A stretch of 23,799 nt of DNA from a virus: positions 1 through 23,799 of IMG/VR virus record IMGVR_UViG_3300032020_000049; one strand, given 5' to 3'. The notes under the pieces were generated by a model. It did no database searches. It was not told the origin of the DNA and was given only the letters and a program-made list of their open reading frames with translations. Made by a program: the position numbers and the translations under genes. Shown here in pieces: positions 14,513-20,383 of this stretch. Each line of letters opens with the position of its first letter. Within the stretch, counting starts at the first letter, position 1.

Positions 14513-14543
14513 TTTTCAAACACCCGCACATAAATAAAAGGGC

Positions 14544-14567
14544 GTTTCGGCATGTTTCAGCCGAGAC
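14544..14567. repeat. 8-bp inverted repeat in intergenic spacer
   Basis: GTTTCGGC and GCCGAGAC flank an 8-base loop; seven of eight pairs are standard on the minus-strand transcript. It lies between the CRLR zinc gene and the small membrane protein gene, the only clear spacer there. Could be a processing hairpin or operator. Confidence 0.35.
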
Positions 14568-14571
14568 ACTA

Positions 14572-14631
14572 TCATTCTTCTTCTCCTTCAGTTCCAGTTT
14601 CTTCTTCTTCCTCTTCTTCTTCCTCAAACAT
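14572..14631 (-). CDS. Possible 19-residue polyglutamate peptide
   Basis: A GGGGGTGA site precedes an ATG at 14631 that opens a 19-codon frame (MFEEEEEEEEE, then TGTEGEEE). Thirteen of 19 residues are Glu, an extreme acidity that could mimic nucleic acid. Equally, the run may be a simple GAA repeat with a chance ribosome site. Low certainty. Confidence 0.25.
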   Translation of the reverse strand: MFEEEEEEEEETGTEGEEE

Positions 14632-14643
14632 AGATTTCACCCC

Positions 14644-14979
14644 CTACATGCTCGCTAAAATCTCCAGAACTGTTGCGGCAAGCCCAAACAACACGTTCTT
14701 AATCTTCGAGTGTGGACGATCTTGCCAAAGCCAAATAGTGTAAGGACTAACGCGAATCTTCTTGGGAATCTTACCTACGTAAGCCGCCCGCAGGCGACAT
14801 CTGAAACAGCCAGCATGAGGACGATTCAGTTTATATATGCAAATAGAATTACACGGAAAACTAAATGGGGACTTGTTCTTATCCACGTTAAACTTTTCTG
14901 GAAAACGAAACTTCATGTAATACTGCCCGTCCTCATCGTCGCGTTCAAGATGACAATATTCGCCGAGAAGTCGAATCAT
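14644..14979 (-). CDS. CRLR zinc protein, paralogue B
   Basis: Start at 14979 (MIRLLGEYCHLE) by ATGA overlap with the membrane protein gene upstream gives 111 residues; a longer frame to 15075 lies inside that gene. It shares with the gene at 15329-15649 a full set of motifs in order: FPEKF, HAGC..CRLR, IRVSPY, WQDRPH, and a hydrophobic C-terminal helix (LFGLAATVLEILAS). The cysteine/histidine set (C.Y.L.R.HAGC..C) would bind zinc. Function unknown; the C-terminal helix could contact a membrane or the adjacent membrane protein. Confidence 0.65.
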   Translation of the reverse strand: MIRLLGEYCHLERDDEDGQYYMKFRFPEKFNVDKNKSPFSFPCNSICIYKLNRPHAGCFRCRLRAAYVGKIPKKIRVSPYTIWLWQDRPHSKIKNVLFGLAATVLEILASM

Positions 14980-15332
14980 ATCATCAACACTCCCAGAACC
15001 ACGCACACTATTCCACATACCCACCACCATGAATAACAACCAAGCACTAACGGCAATCCCAAATAATTGTCCCAATCCGCCCTATCGTGCCAAACGTGGC
15101 AGTCCCAATATCGAATAAGCCACCATGTAACATCAAGTCCAAGTGGCGCCCAAACAAAAAGAAATAAAAACTTTAAAATTGAACCAGCAGACACAGCATT
15201 TAAAAAGAATATTACAGTAATCCATAAATGATAAAGTCTGAAATGATTCATAATCGTGGCTTCACCAGACTCGTGCATAAGCCTGTTCTCGCCGACTCCG
15301 TAAACGACTGGAATCAACAGTTGTGCAATCAT
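14976..15332 (-). CDS. Tryptophan-rich membrane protein between CRLR paralogues
   Basis: This 118-residue protein has about three membrane segments (LWITVIFFLNAVSAGS, ILKFLFLFVWAPLGLDVTWW, WWWVCGIVCVVLGVLMI). A hydrophilic loop (RYWDCHVWHDRADWDN) rich in Trp, Asp and His could bind metal. It is coupled by ATGA on both sides to the two CRLR zinc genes, so the three are likely made together. No known family; holin-like size but the loop composition is unusual for a holin. Confidence 0.6.
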   Translation of the reverse strand: MIAQLLIPVVYGVGENRLMHESGEATIMNHFRLYHLWITVIFFLNAVSAGSILKFLFLFVWAPLGLDVTWWLIRYWDCHVWHDRADWDNYLGLPLVLGCYSWWWVCGIVCVVLGVLMI

Positions 15333-15649
15333 AAACTCGCCAGCATTTCCAGCACGCTCGCAACAAGACTAAACAATTTATCAGTCATCCGCCTATGCGG
15401 ACGATCTTGCCACTTAAAAACTATGTAAGGACTCACGCGAATGCGCTTCGGCATCTTGTCAAGCCACACTCGACGCAGCCGACAAACGAGACAGCCCGCG
15501 TGAACCCGCTTCAAAGAATACCCACATAAATAGTCGCACATGAAACTGGAATGACTAAACTTTTCTGGAAAACAGAACTCCTGCCAGAATTGACCGTTCT
15601 CATCCACGACTATTCGACTGTATTTGCCAAACTCCATAAAGACTTTCAT
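15329..15649 (-). CDS. CRLR zinc protein, paralogue A
   Basis: This 106-residue protein (starts MKVFMEFGKYSRIVVDENGQ) is a clear paralogue of the gene at 14644-14979: FPEKF, HAGCLVCRLR, MPKRIRVSPY, WQDRPHRR and VLEMLASL occur in the same order. Zinc ligands would be the two CxxC cysteines, the His of HAGC and one or two preceding cysteines. It is the first gene of the accessory train, after a run of six T on the minus strand that may end the capsid operon, with GGAG before its ATG. Function unknown. Confidence 0.65.
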   Translation of the reverse strand: MKVFMEFGKYSRIVVDENGQFWQEFCFPEKFSHSSFMCDYLCGYSLKRVHAGCLVCRLRRVWLDKMPKRIRVSPYIVFKWQDRPHRRMTDKLFSLVASVLEMLASL

Positions 15650-15666
15650 AAAGGTTCTCCAAAACT

Positions 15667-15672
15667 AAAAAA
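15667..15672 (-). terminator. Oligo-T terminator after capsid operon
   Basis: The minus strand reads CCCCTTTTTTAG just after the stop of the membrane protein gene. A T6 run in a spacer is the usual archaeal intrinsic termination signal. It separates the capsid operon from the accessory train. Confidence 0.4.
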
Positions 15673-15679
15673 GGGGAAA

Positions 15680-16153
15680 TTAATCGCTGAAGATTTTTTT
15701 AACTTCAACAGCGGTTATTCCGACGGTACTCAATGCCTGCTTCAGCAAATCAATGATTACTATCAGAAACACAACAAAGTTTCTCCAGACATCGGGTATA
15801 TTTAGAGTCGCTGCAACAGCCAAAAAGGTTCCAAGCAAACCAACGTAATAAGCCACAGTAGTCCAGAACTTACTGAAATCATAGCTTTCTTTGTATGATG
15901 ACTTTACCCAATCCGTAATGTATCCCCACTGGTTTCGAACTACAGCTAACACAAACAACGCTAACGGCGAAAGCACAGGCACACCACCAGCAAAGAAAGT
16001 CTTTAGAACCGCAAAGAATTCTTGCAACTGAGACGGCATTGTTGAAACGTCAAGATTTGTGATTCCCGTTTGCAATCCAAGAAGAACAGCAGTAGTCAAC
16101 ACGACAGCAAGTATCAGTTTTCCGACTTTCTCAAGATTCGGCGAAATAGTCAT
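15680..16153 (-). CDS. Multi-pass membrane protein, possible holin
   Basis: I start at the ATG at 16153 (MTISPNLEKVGKL), which has AGGAGG at a good distance; a TTG at 16162 is less likely. The 157 residues hold about four membrane segments (LILAVVLTTAVLLGL, PVLSPLALFVLAVV, TVAYYVGLLGTFLAVAATL, FVVFLIVIIDLL), with a charged end (VEVKKIFSD). Size and topology suit a holin at the end of a late operon, but no lysin gene is visible, and many viral membrane proteins look alike. Confidence 0.55.
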   Translation of the reverse strand: MTISPNLEKVGKLILAVVLTTAVLLGLQTGITNLDVSTMPSQLQEFFAVLKTFFAGGVPVLSPLALFVLAVVRNQWGYITDWVKSSYKESYDFSKFWTTVAYYVGLLGTFLAVAATLNIPDVWRNFVVFLIVIIDLLKQALSTVGITAVEVKKIFSD

Positions 16154-16170
16154 TTTTCTCAATCCTCCTT

Positions 16171-16425
16171 TTATTTTGCTTTCAGCCCCTCAAGATACCT
16201 TCTTCCGACAGCCGTGATTTCATAAGGACTGAAGCGGTTTTGGCTGTCGCTCTTTATGACGTATCCTTTCGTCTTCATCCAATTCATCGTGTGACTTAAA
16301 GCTGCTAAGTCGCCACCAGCAGGAAGCCAGATGGCGATTATGTCTTTGTAGCGAAGCGGGCGCCTTTCAAGACCTTCAAGAACCGTTCGAATGCGGCTTT
16401 GACGACGCTCAAAATCGAAGGGCAT
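16171..16425 (-). CDS. Winged-helix DNA-binding protein
   Basis: This 84-residue protein (starts MPFDFERRQSRIRTVLEG) shows the winged-helix order. Helices RIRTVLEGLERRPLRYKDII and LAALSHTMNWMKTKGYV lead to a wing (IKSDSQNRFSPYEIT) and end in the archaeal-style AVGRRYLEGL. It starts by TAATG overlap with the decoration protein gene. It probably regulates the late or accessory operon; its targets are unknown. Confidence 0.65.
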   Translation of the reverse strand: MPFDFERRQSRIRTVLEGLERRPLRYKDIIAIWLPAGGDLAALSHTMNWMKTKGYVIKSDSQNRFSPYEITAVGRRYLEGLKAK

Positions 16426-16769
16426 TAATCTTCCACCGTCCCGATTCCTATGTGTCCCGCGTTCACTTGCACATTCGTGTTTGCCGTAATACTTAGTCGA
16501 TAGCGACGCCTCTTTTTTGGAACGTCACACGTCAAATATTTTGTTTGCACAACGGAACCAACGAAACCTGTAACAGTTTTACTTCTGAGAGTTTCCCAAG
16601 TCTCGTCCGCCGTGCGCAATCCTTCAATAGCAATAGTTATTGTCGCGCCTGCCCCTATGCTTACCAAAGCAACTTTTGCCATCACTGGAAGCCGAGGACT
16701 AACTCCTTTGTAGAGCGAATGTTGCTGGACTTCCGAACTCAAGCCCGTGCCCGTCTTATCCGTGAACAC
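16425..16769 (-). CDS. Putative capsid decoration protein 1
   Basis: This 114-residue beta-rich protein starts with a GTG (MFTDKTGTGLSSEV) that overlaps the upstream stop (TAGTG). A related N-terminus (FTDKTGTG.SEV) and a similar segment (RLSITANTN..VNA.HIG) occur in the protein encoded at 17023-17292 (RLSITSNDG.LNAWIG), so the two are paralogues. Small beta proteins just after the major capsid gene are usually decoration or head-fibre proteins; that is the basis for the call. Residues 84-93 are basic (PKKRRRYRLS), which might contact the capsid or DNA. Confidence 0.5.
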   Translation of the reverse strand: MFTDKTGTGLSSEVQQHSLYKGVSPRLPVMAKVALVSIGAGATITIAIEGLRTADETWETLRSKTVTGFVGSVVQTKYLTCDVPKKRRRYRLSITANTNVQVNAGHIGIGTVED

Positions 16770-17026
16770 TAAGTTTTTTCTTCGCGTTTTTCTTCACCCT
16801 CCCTTTTTTCTAATTCTTCCTTTTTTCTCCTAGCTTTTTGTACCAAACGCTCTCTTTTACTCGACTCGGTCTTCTTTTCTTCAACAACCTTTTTTTCGAC
16901 ACTTAATAGACTTTCAAGTTCGTTTGTGTACCGCGTGTCCGCACCCATGAAGTCTTGAAGTGCAGTAATCAAAATTGCATATCGTCGTTCTCTGTCTTGC
17001 TTCATCATTTGAGTATTTTCGCTCAT
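16769..17026 (-). CDS. Charged coiled-coil protein between decoration genes
   Basis: Start at 17026 (MSENTQMMKQDRERRYAILI) by ATGA overlap with the upstream gene, giving 85 residues; the frame extends to 17047 inside that gene. The C-terminal half is an unbroken, highly charged helix (SVEKKVVEEKKTESSKRERL, ending EEKREEKT), a likely coiled coil. It may be a structural spacer, an assembly factor or a scaffold helper in the head operon. Not assignable to a family. Confidence 0.5.
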   Translation of the reverse strand: MSENTQMMKQDRERRYAILITALQDFMGADTRYTNELESLLSVEKKVVEEKKTESSKRERLVQKARRKKEELEKREGEEKREEKT

Positions 17027-17292
17027 GCTCCACCCGCTCCTATCCAAGCGTTTAATGTGCCATCATTAGAAGTTATACTCAATCGCCAATGAAGTGCCCA
17101 AGTGGTTCCGTTAGTGCCAGAATCACCAGTTATCGCAGAACCCACATTAAACCAGTCAACTCCATTGATGCTTCCCTGCAATTGTATGCTGTGAGCGGTG
17201 CCACCCGTTCGTTTAATATATGCAGTAACGTTCGGATACCAGTTACCAGTAAAGACTTCACTCGTTCCAGTCCCAGTTTTGTCCGTAAACAC
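17023..17292 (-). CDS. Putative capsid decoration protein 2
   Basis: I choose the GTG at 17292, which gives the start MFTDKTGTGTSEV, matching the start of paralogue 1; an in-frame TTG at 17325 would add 11 residues. The 89 residues are beta-rich (YPNVTAYIKRTGG, HSIQLQGSINGVDWFNVGSA, WRLSITSND), like a small beta sandwich. It is the first gene after the major capsid protein and a T6 run, as expected for a decoration protein made in smaller amounts. No clear ribosome site decides the start. Confidence 0.5.
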   Translation of the reverse strand: MFTDKTGTGTSEVFTGNWYPNVTAYIKRTGGTAHSIQLQGSINGVDWFNVGSAITGDSGTNGTTWALHWRLSITSNDGTLNAWIGAGGA

Positions 17293-17331
17293 TTTTCTTG
17301 GTTCTAACAGTTTTATTCCCCCCAAATATTA

Positions 17332-17358
17332 GGGTTGATTAAAAAACCAGCCCAACCC
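17332..17358 (-). terminator. Hairpin with oligo-T after major capsid gene
   Basis: A 6-bp inverted repeat (CAACCC/GGGTTG) encloses GGTTTTTTAAT on the minus strand, 20-45 bases after the capsid gene stop. The T6 run (17346-17341) fits archaeal termination; a partial stop here would leave the capsid message more abundant than the genes downstream. Confidence 0.45.
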
Positions 17359-17376
17359 CAAAGGCATTCGTATGAA

Positions 17377-18465
17377 CTAAGCGATGCCGCTTACGACGGC
17401 ACCAAATTCTGGAGCACGGTTAATTGTTACGCCGTACCATTTGATTGCGAAGTTCTGCTCGTCCTTAACCTTGCCGTAAAGTTCAGTTGTAACATCGGTT
17501 AAGATGGCGTTGTAAGCAAAGCGTCTGTCAACGAACAACACTTTCTTCACATTTGATCCTGTGGGCATCTTGCGGCTCTTTATGAACGGAATTCCTTGAA
17601 TGCTGAAAGTCTTCAGTCCCCAAGGAAGCTCGTAGTTTTCAACGTTCACATAGCCCAAGTATTCGCTCACCAAGTTCTTTATTGTGTCAAACGTGGCTGG
17701 ATCAGTTACCGCGAACCCGTAGCTTTCTAAGTCTCCGCCCGCCACCCACGCTTTTCTGATTGCTTCTTGAAGTTCCGCAAGCGTTACAGCAGCGGAGCCA
17801 GCAGCAACCTCATTCGTGGTTCCTTGCCATGTCAACAAACCCTTGTTGTAAATTGTGGTTCCTGCACCATTCAAACATCCGTCTTCAAGACCGTTAGTCA
17901 TTAAGCCATAAAGCCGCTCTCTGTGTGCTTCTTCGAGCATATCTTTGAAGTTTTCGGCAGCAGCACGCTGGAAACCAGTTGTGCCACCCCAAGTTTCAGC
18001 AATTACCTTTTGGACATTTTGACGATCTGGAGTTGGAGACACGTAATCTGGACTTCCAGTTTCAGCCATCCAATAGGATGTGGGGTTACCCAAAGTAGTG
18101 ATTCTAACGTAGCTCTCCATTGCGCCTAGACTTGCCTTGCGGGGCAAAGAGGCGTACAACGGAGCGTCTGTCGGAACCGCATAAGCGAACGCTGGATCTA
18201 GGAAGGTTGGCAGAATTGTGGGAACAGTCTGTGAACTCGACGCATAAGCCCAAATAGCTCTCTCGATTGCCCTGTTATTCTTCAGCCACGGATTAGGCGT
18301 GTAATCAATGCCAACCCACGGATCATAATAAGTTCTGCCGTTGTAGCGTCTTATGAATGGATCAGGCTCAGACTTCCACGGATCTTCAGGATTCACAATA
18401 ATCTTTGAATAATCCAGAACAACTGGCTTTGGTTTAAACTCTTCGTCTATTCCGAAAGGTCTCAT
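17377..18465 (-). CDS. Major capsid protein, HK97 fold
   Basis: This 362-residue protein lies directly after the prohead protease and overlaps it by ATGA. It has an N-terminal extended arm (residues 1-70, proline-rich), then a mixed body. Capsid-typical elements are a spine-like helix region (QRAAAENFKDMLEEAHRERL), the GLLTWQGTTNEVAAGSAAVT linker, a helix (LAELQEAIRKAWVAGGD), the GFAVTDPATFDTIKNL segment and a C-terminal beta part (PFIKSRKMP, VKKVLFVDRRFAY, QNFAIKWYGVTINRAPEFG). The length is typical for a proteolytically matured HK97-type capsid protein. It would assemble the icosahedral shell. Family assignment rests on position and fold pattern. Confidence 0.78.
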   Translation of the reverse strand: MRPFGIDEEFKPKPVVLDYSKIIVNPEDPWKSEPDPFIRRYNGRTYYDPWVGIDYTPNPWLKNNRAIERAIWAYASSSQTVPTILPTFLDPAFAYAVPTDAPLYASLPRKASLGAMESYVRITTLGNPTSYWMAETGSPDYVSPTPDRQNVQKVIAETWGGTTGFQRAAAENFKDMLEEAHRERLYGLMTNGLEDGCLNGAGTTIYNKGLLTWQGTTNEVAAGSAAVTLAELQEAIRKAWVAGGDLESYGFAVTDPATFDTIKNLVSEYLGYVNVENYELPWGLKTFSIQGIPFIKSRKMPTGSNVKKVLFVDRRFAYNAILTDVTTELYGKVKDEQNFAIKWYGVTINRAPEFGAVVSGIA

Positions 18466-19916
18466 TGAGTTCCCCTCCGACTTGCTTCGAGCATGTCTCC
18501 AAATCCTCCCATTCCACGCCGAACGGGCTTCTCACCCGTGGTCGCAGGACTTCGGAGATCTGGAATGTTCTCGATTGCGGCTAATCTTTCGTCCACTTTG
18601 CCCAGTTTGCGTTCAACAACATCTTCGACGCTCTTGATAATAGTGCTTGCTAAATCGTCCCTTTGCTTTTCAATTTCAGTTATCCTAGCAACCAAGTTAC
18701 TATTGTCTTCGCCTTCAGCTTTCAACGTCTTCTCAAGACCGCGAAGTTTCTCAATTTTCTTGTCTAAACTCTCAATCTTGTGTTGAACATCGCCAAAGGT
18801 CTTTTCAACTTGGCTTGGCTCCTTCTTTTCAGCAAGTTTCGCATCCAATGCTTTCATAACTCTTTCTTCCATCGCCTTCAACGAATCTTCCATAGAAACA
18901 GTCGTCTTTTTAGCGTTAATTGCCTCAGTTACTTTGTCGAATATTCGCTTCTCTGCATCTTTCAACCATTGCTCCATTTCTTCTTTATTTTCCATACTTT
19001 TTTCTACTCCTTTATAGCAGAAACCGCCTTTCTCGAAAGCGTTATCAATTCCGAACTTTCGCGCCGCACTACAGATTTTGGCTTTCACTTCAGCCGTCTG
19101 ACATCCTTCCGCTTGATTGTACCGCGCCATCGCATTGCGACAGTGGGCAGCATCATTAATCGGAAGCTTTCTCTGTTTGTTGTCGCCAGAACCTACAATG
19201 CACGCAAAGCTCGAATCGCTAAGACGCTTTTCTTCTTCGGCAGTTATCCGCTCGTTTGTCACAAAATTACCCCCTTTATGACCGTCAATCATGCGGCGCA
19301 TCACGTATGCAACCGCATCTTCATGGGCAGGAGAATCTACAACGCTGACCTCATAAAGAACGCCCTTCACAAACCTTCCTTCATGGTCAACTCCGCCGCC
19401 CTTCACATCAGGCATAAAACCGTAACTGAAACCCCAACTACCACGAGTAACCATATTCCATTGCGTTTCCGCCTCTGGATAAATTTCACATAAAACATGA
19501 AAACCGTTTTCACCAACAAAAGTTTTGATGCCGTCAACGTCTTTATCAAAAACTATTTGCCCAAAAGGTTCACGATGCATAAAACGCACGGCTGGAAACT
19601 TTCGCAAATGTGGAAGACTGTCCTCAACCACCCCTTTAGTCATTGTGGTTCCAAAAAAGTCTGGACTATCAAAAATAGCGGCGTAACCGTAAACATACCT
19701 TTTACCGTCACTTTCAAAACTGCGTAAAAGAGGAATCGGCTCACTTTCAAATCCGACTTCCCTTGCATATTCACGCCATTGTTCATAACAAATAGCGCTT
19801 ATCTGATCGTCAGGACGCTTCTCGTCCCTCGCTTTATTTTCGTCATGTAAAAACTTATGACATTTTGCTAAATAATCTTCCTTGGATTCACCCGTTTCTG
19901 GTTTCGGTACAGGCAT
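18462..19916 (-). CDS. HK97-type prohead protease with extra domain and scaffold tail
   Basis: The 484 residues fall into four parts. Residues 1-50 are a short phage-associated module (GESKEDYLAKC, AICYEQW). Residues about 60-210 are an S78-type prohead protease with the catalytic His114 in RFMHREPFGQ, Ser164 in GFSYGF, and the family-typical EVSVVDSPA (189-197). Residues about 230-300 form a cysteine-bearing module with NDAAHCRNAMARYNQ, known from other phage capsid-processing proteins. From about 305 onward a charged coiled coil (EEMEQWLKDAEKRI and later) acts as a scaffold-like delta domain. The protein would line the procapsid and cleave itself and the capsid arm. It is the first gene of the minus-strand head operon, divergent from the portal operon. 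Confidence 0.85.
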   Translation of the reverse strand: MPVPKPETGESKEDYLAKCHKFLHDENKARDEKRPDDQISAICYEQWREYAREVGFESEPIPLLRSFESDGKRYVYGYAAIFDSPDFFGTTMTKGVVEDSLPHLRKFPAVRFMHREPFGQIVFDKDVDGIKTFVGENGFHVLCEIYPEAETQWNMVTRGSWGFSYGFMPDVKGGGVDHEGRFVKGVLYEVSVVDSPAHEDAVAYVMRRMIDGHKGGNFVTNERITAEEEKRLSDSSFACIVGSGDNKQRKLPINDAAHCRNAMARYNQAEGCQTAEVKAKICSAARKFGIDNAFEKGGFCYKGVEKSMENKEEMEQWLKDAEKRIFDKVTEAINAKKTTVSMEDSLKAMEERVMKALDAKLAEKKEPSQVEKTFGDVQHKIESLDKKIEKLRGLEKTLKAEGEDNSNLVARITEIEKQRDDLASTIIKSVEDVVERKLGKVDERLAAIENIPDLRSPATTGEKPVRRGMGGFGDMLEASRRGTQ

Positions 19917-19930
19917 ATCAATCTCGACAT

Positions 19931-19978
19931 ATCATAGAAATCGTAGTGAAAGTATTTATATATTTGTAGTGCTATGAT
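19931..19978. promoter_or_regulatory. Divergent promoter/operator between capsid and portal operons
   Basis: The 84 bases between the two divergent starts hold an A/T box TTTATATAT (about 19955-19963), preceded on the plus strand by GTGAAAG as a BRE. It is flanked by a 7-bp inverted repeat ATCATAG (19931-19937) / CTATGAT (19972-19978) and a direct repeat GTAGTG (19943-19948, 19966-19971). The minus strand reads ATATATAAATAC in the same place, so both operons could start here. Expected plus-strand start is about 25 bases after the box, near 19983, just before the GAGGAAAGG of the RHH gene. Confidence 0.6.
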
Positions 19979-20000
19979 TATGAAACATGAGGAAAGGTCT

Positions 20001-20204
20001 ATGAACAGAGGACGACCTTCAAAATTAACCATTCTCAACAACAAAAACCGCGACCACTGCGTTGCCATCAACATTACAATTCCCCAAAAACTTCTCAATA
20101 AAGTTGAGCAGAACATTGTTGGAGAAAGCAGAAGCGAAAAAATTGTAAAATGTATAGAAGCAGGTTATCCGACAATCACAAATGCGAATGCGGTGATGAC
20201 ATGA
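20001..20204 (+). CDS. Ribbon-helix-helix transcription regulator
   Basis: I choose the ATG at 20001 because GAGGAAAGG sits 3-11 bases upstream and because the predicted TSS is near 19983; ATGs at 19974 and 19980 would lie before it. The 67-residue protein has the RHH order: a basic arm (NRGRPSKLT), a strand with alternating residues (AINITIPQKLL), helix A (KVEQNIVG), and helix B starting SRSEKIVKCIEAGY. RHH proteins bind palindromes as dimers, and the inverted repeat around the shared promoter is a natural operator, so autoregulation is likely. Stop overlaps the next ATG. Confidence 0.75.
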   Translation: MNRGRPSKLTILNNKNRDHCVAINITIPQKLLNKVEQNIVGESRSEKIVKCIEAGYPTITNANAVMT

Positions 20205-20383
20205 AAGCTAGAATAACCATAGAAAAAGTAGATAACGGATACCTCGTAGAATATACACCATATTCGTTTTTTGGTATAGAAAAAAAAGTTTTCAAAACCT
20301 TCAGAGAAATGATAAACTGGCTCTCACTCTGGCTTGATGAAGAAACTTTGGAAAAATACCTTGAGGAGCAAAAACGACAATGA
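20201..20383 (+). CDS. 60-residue hypothetical protein
   Basis: The ATG at 20201 (MKARITIEKVDNGYLVEYTP) overlaps the RHH stop (ATGA) and is the likely start; the open frame begins 51 bases earlier, inside the RHH gene. It has a beta hairpin and a helix with WLSLWLDEETLEKYLEE, the plan of small proteins seen in archaeal proviruses. Ends by ATGA overlap with the portal gene. Role unknown, maybe regulation of the operon. Confidence 0.5.
   Translation: MKARITIEKVDNGYLVEYTPYSFFGIEKKVFKTFREMINWLSLWLDEETLEKYLEEQKRQ

Noticed and set aside
14495-14553. Another 19-codon frame (starts MPKRPFIYVR) before the small membrane protein
   Set aside because: It lacks a ribosome site, starts inside the inverted repeat and overlaps the next start out of phase.
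18780-19493. 237-codon plus-strand frame within the prohead protease region
   Set aside because: Antisense to the protease gene, Phe/Leu/Ser-rich as expected for a shadow, no ribosome site, no recognisable domain.
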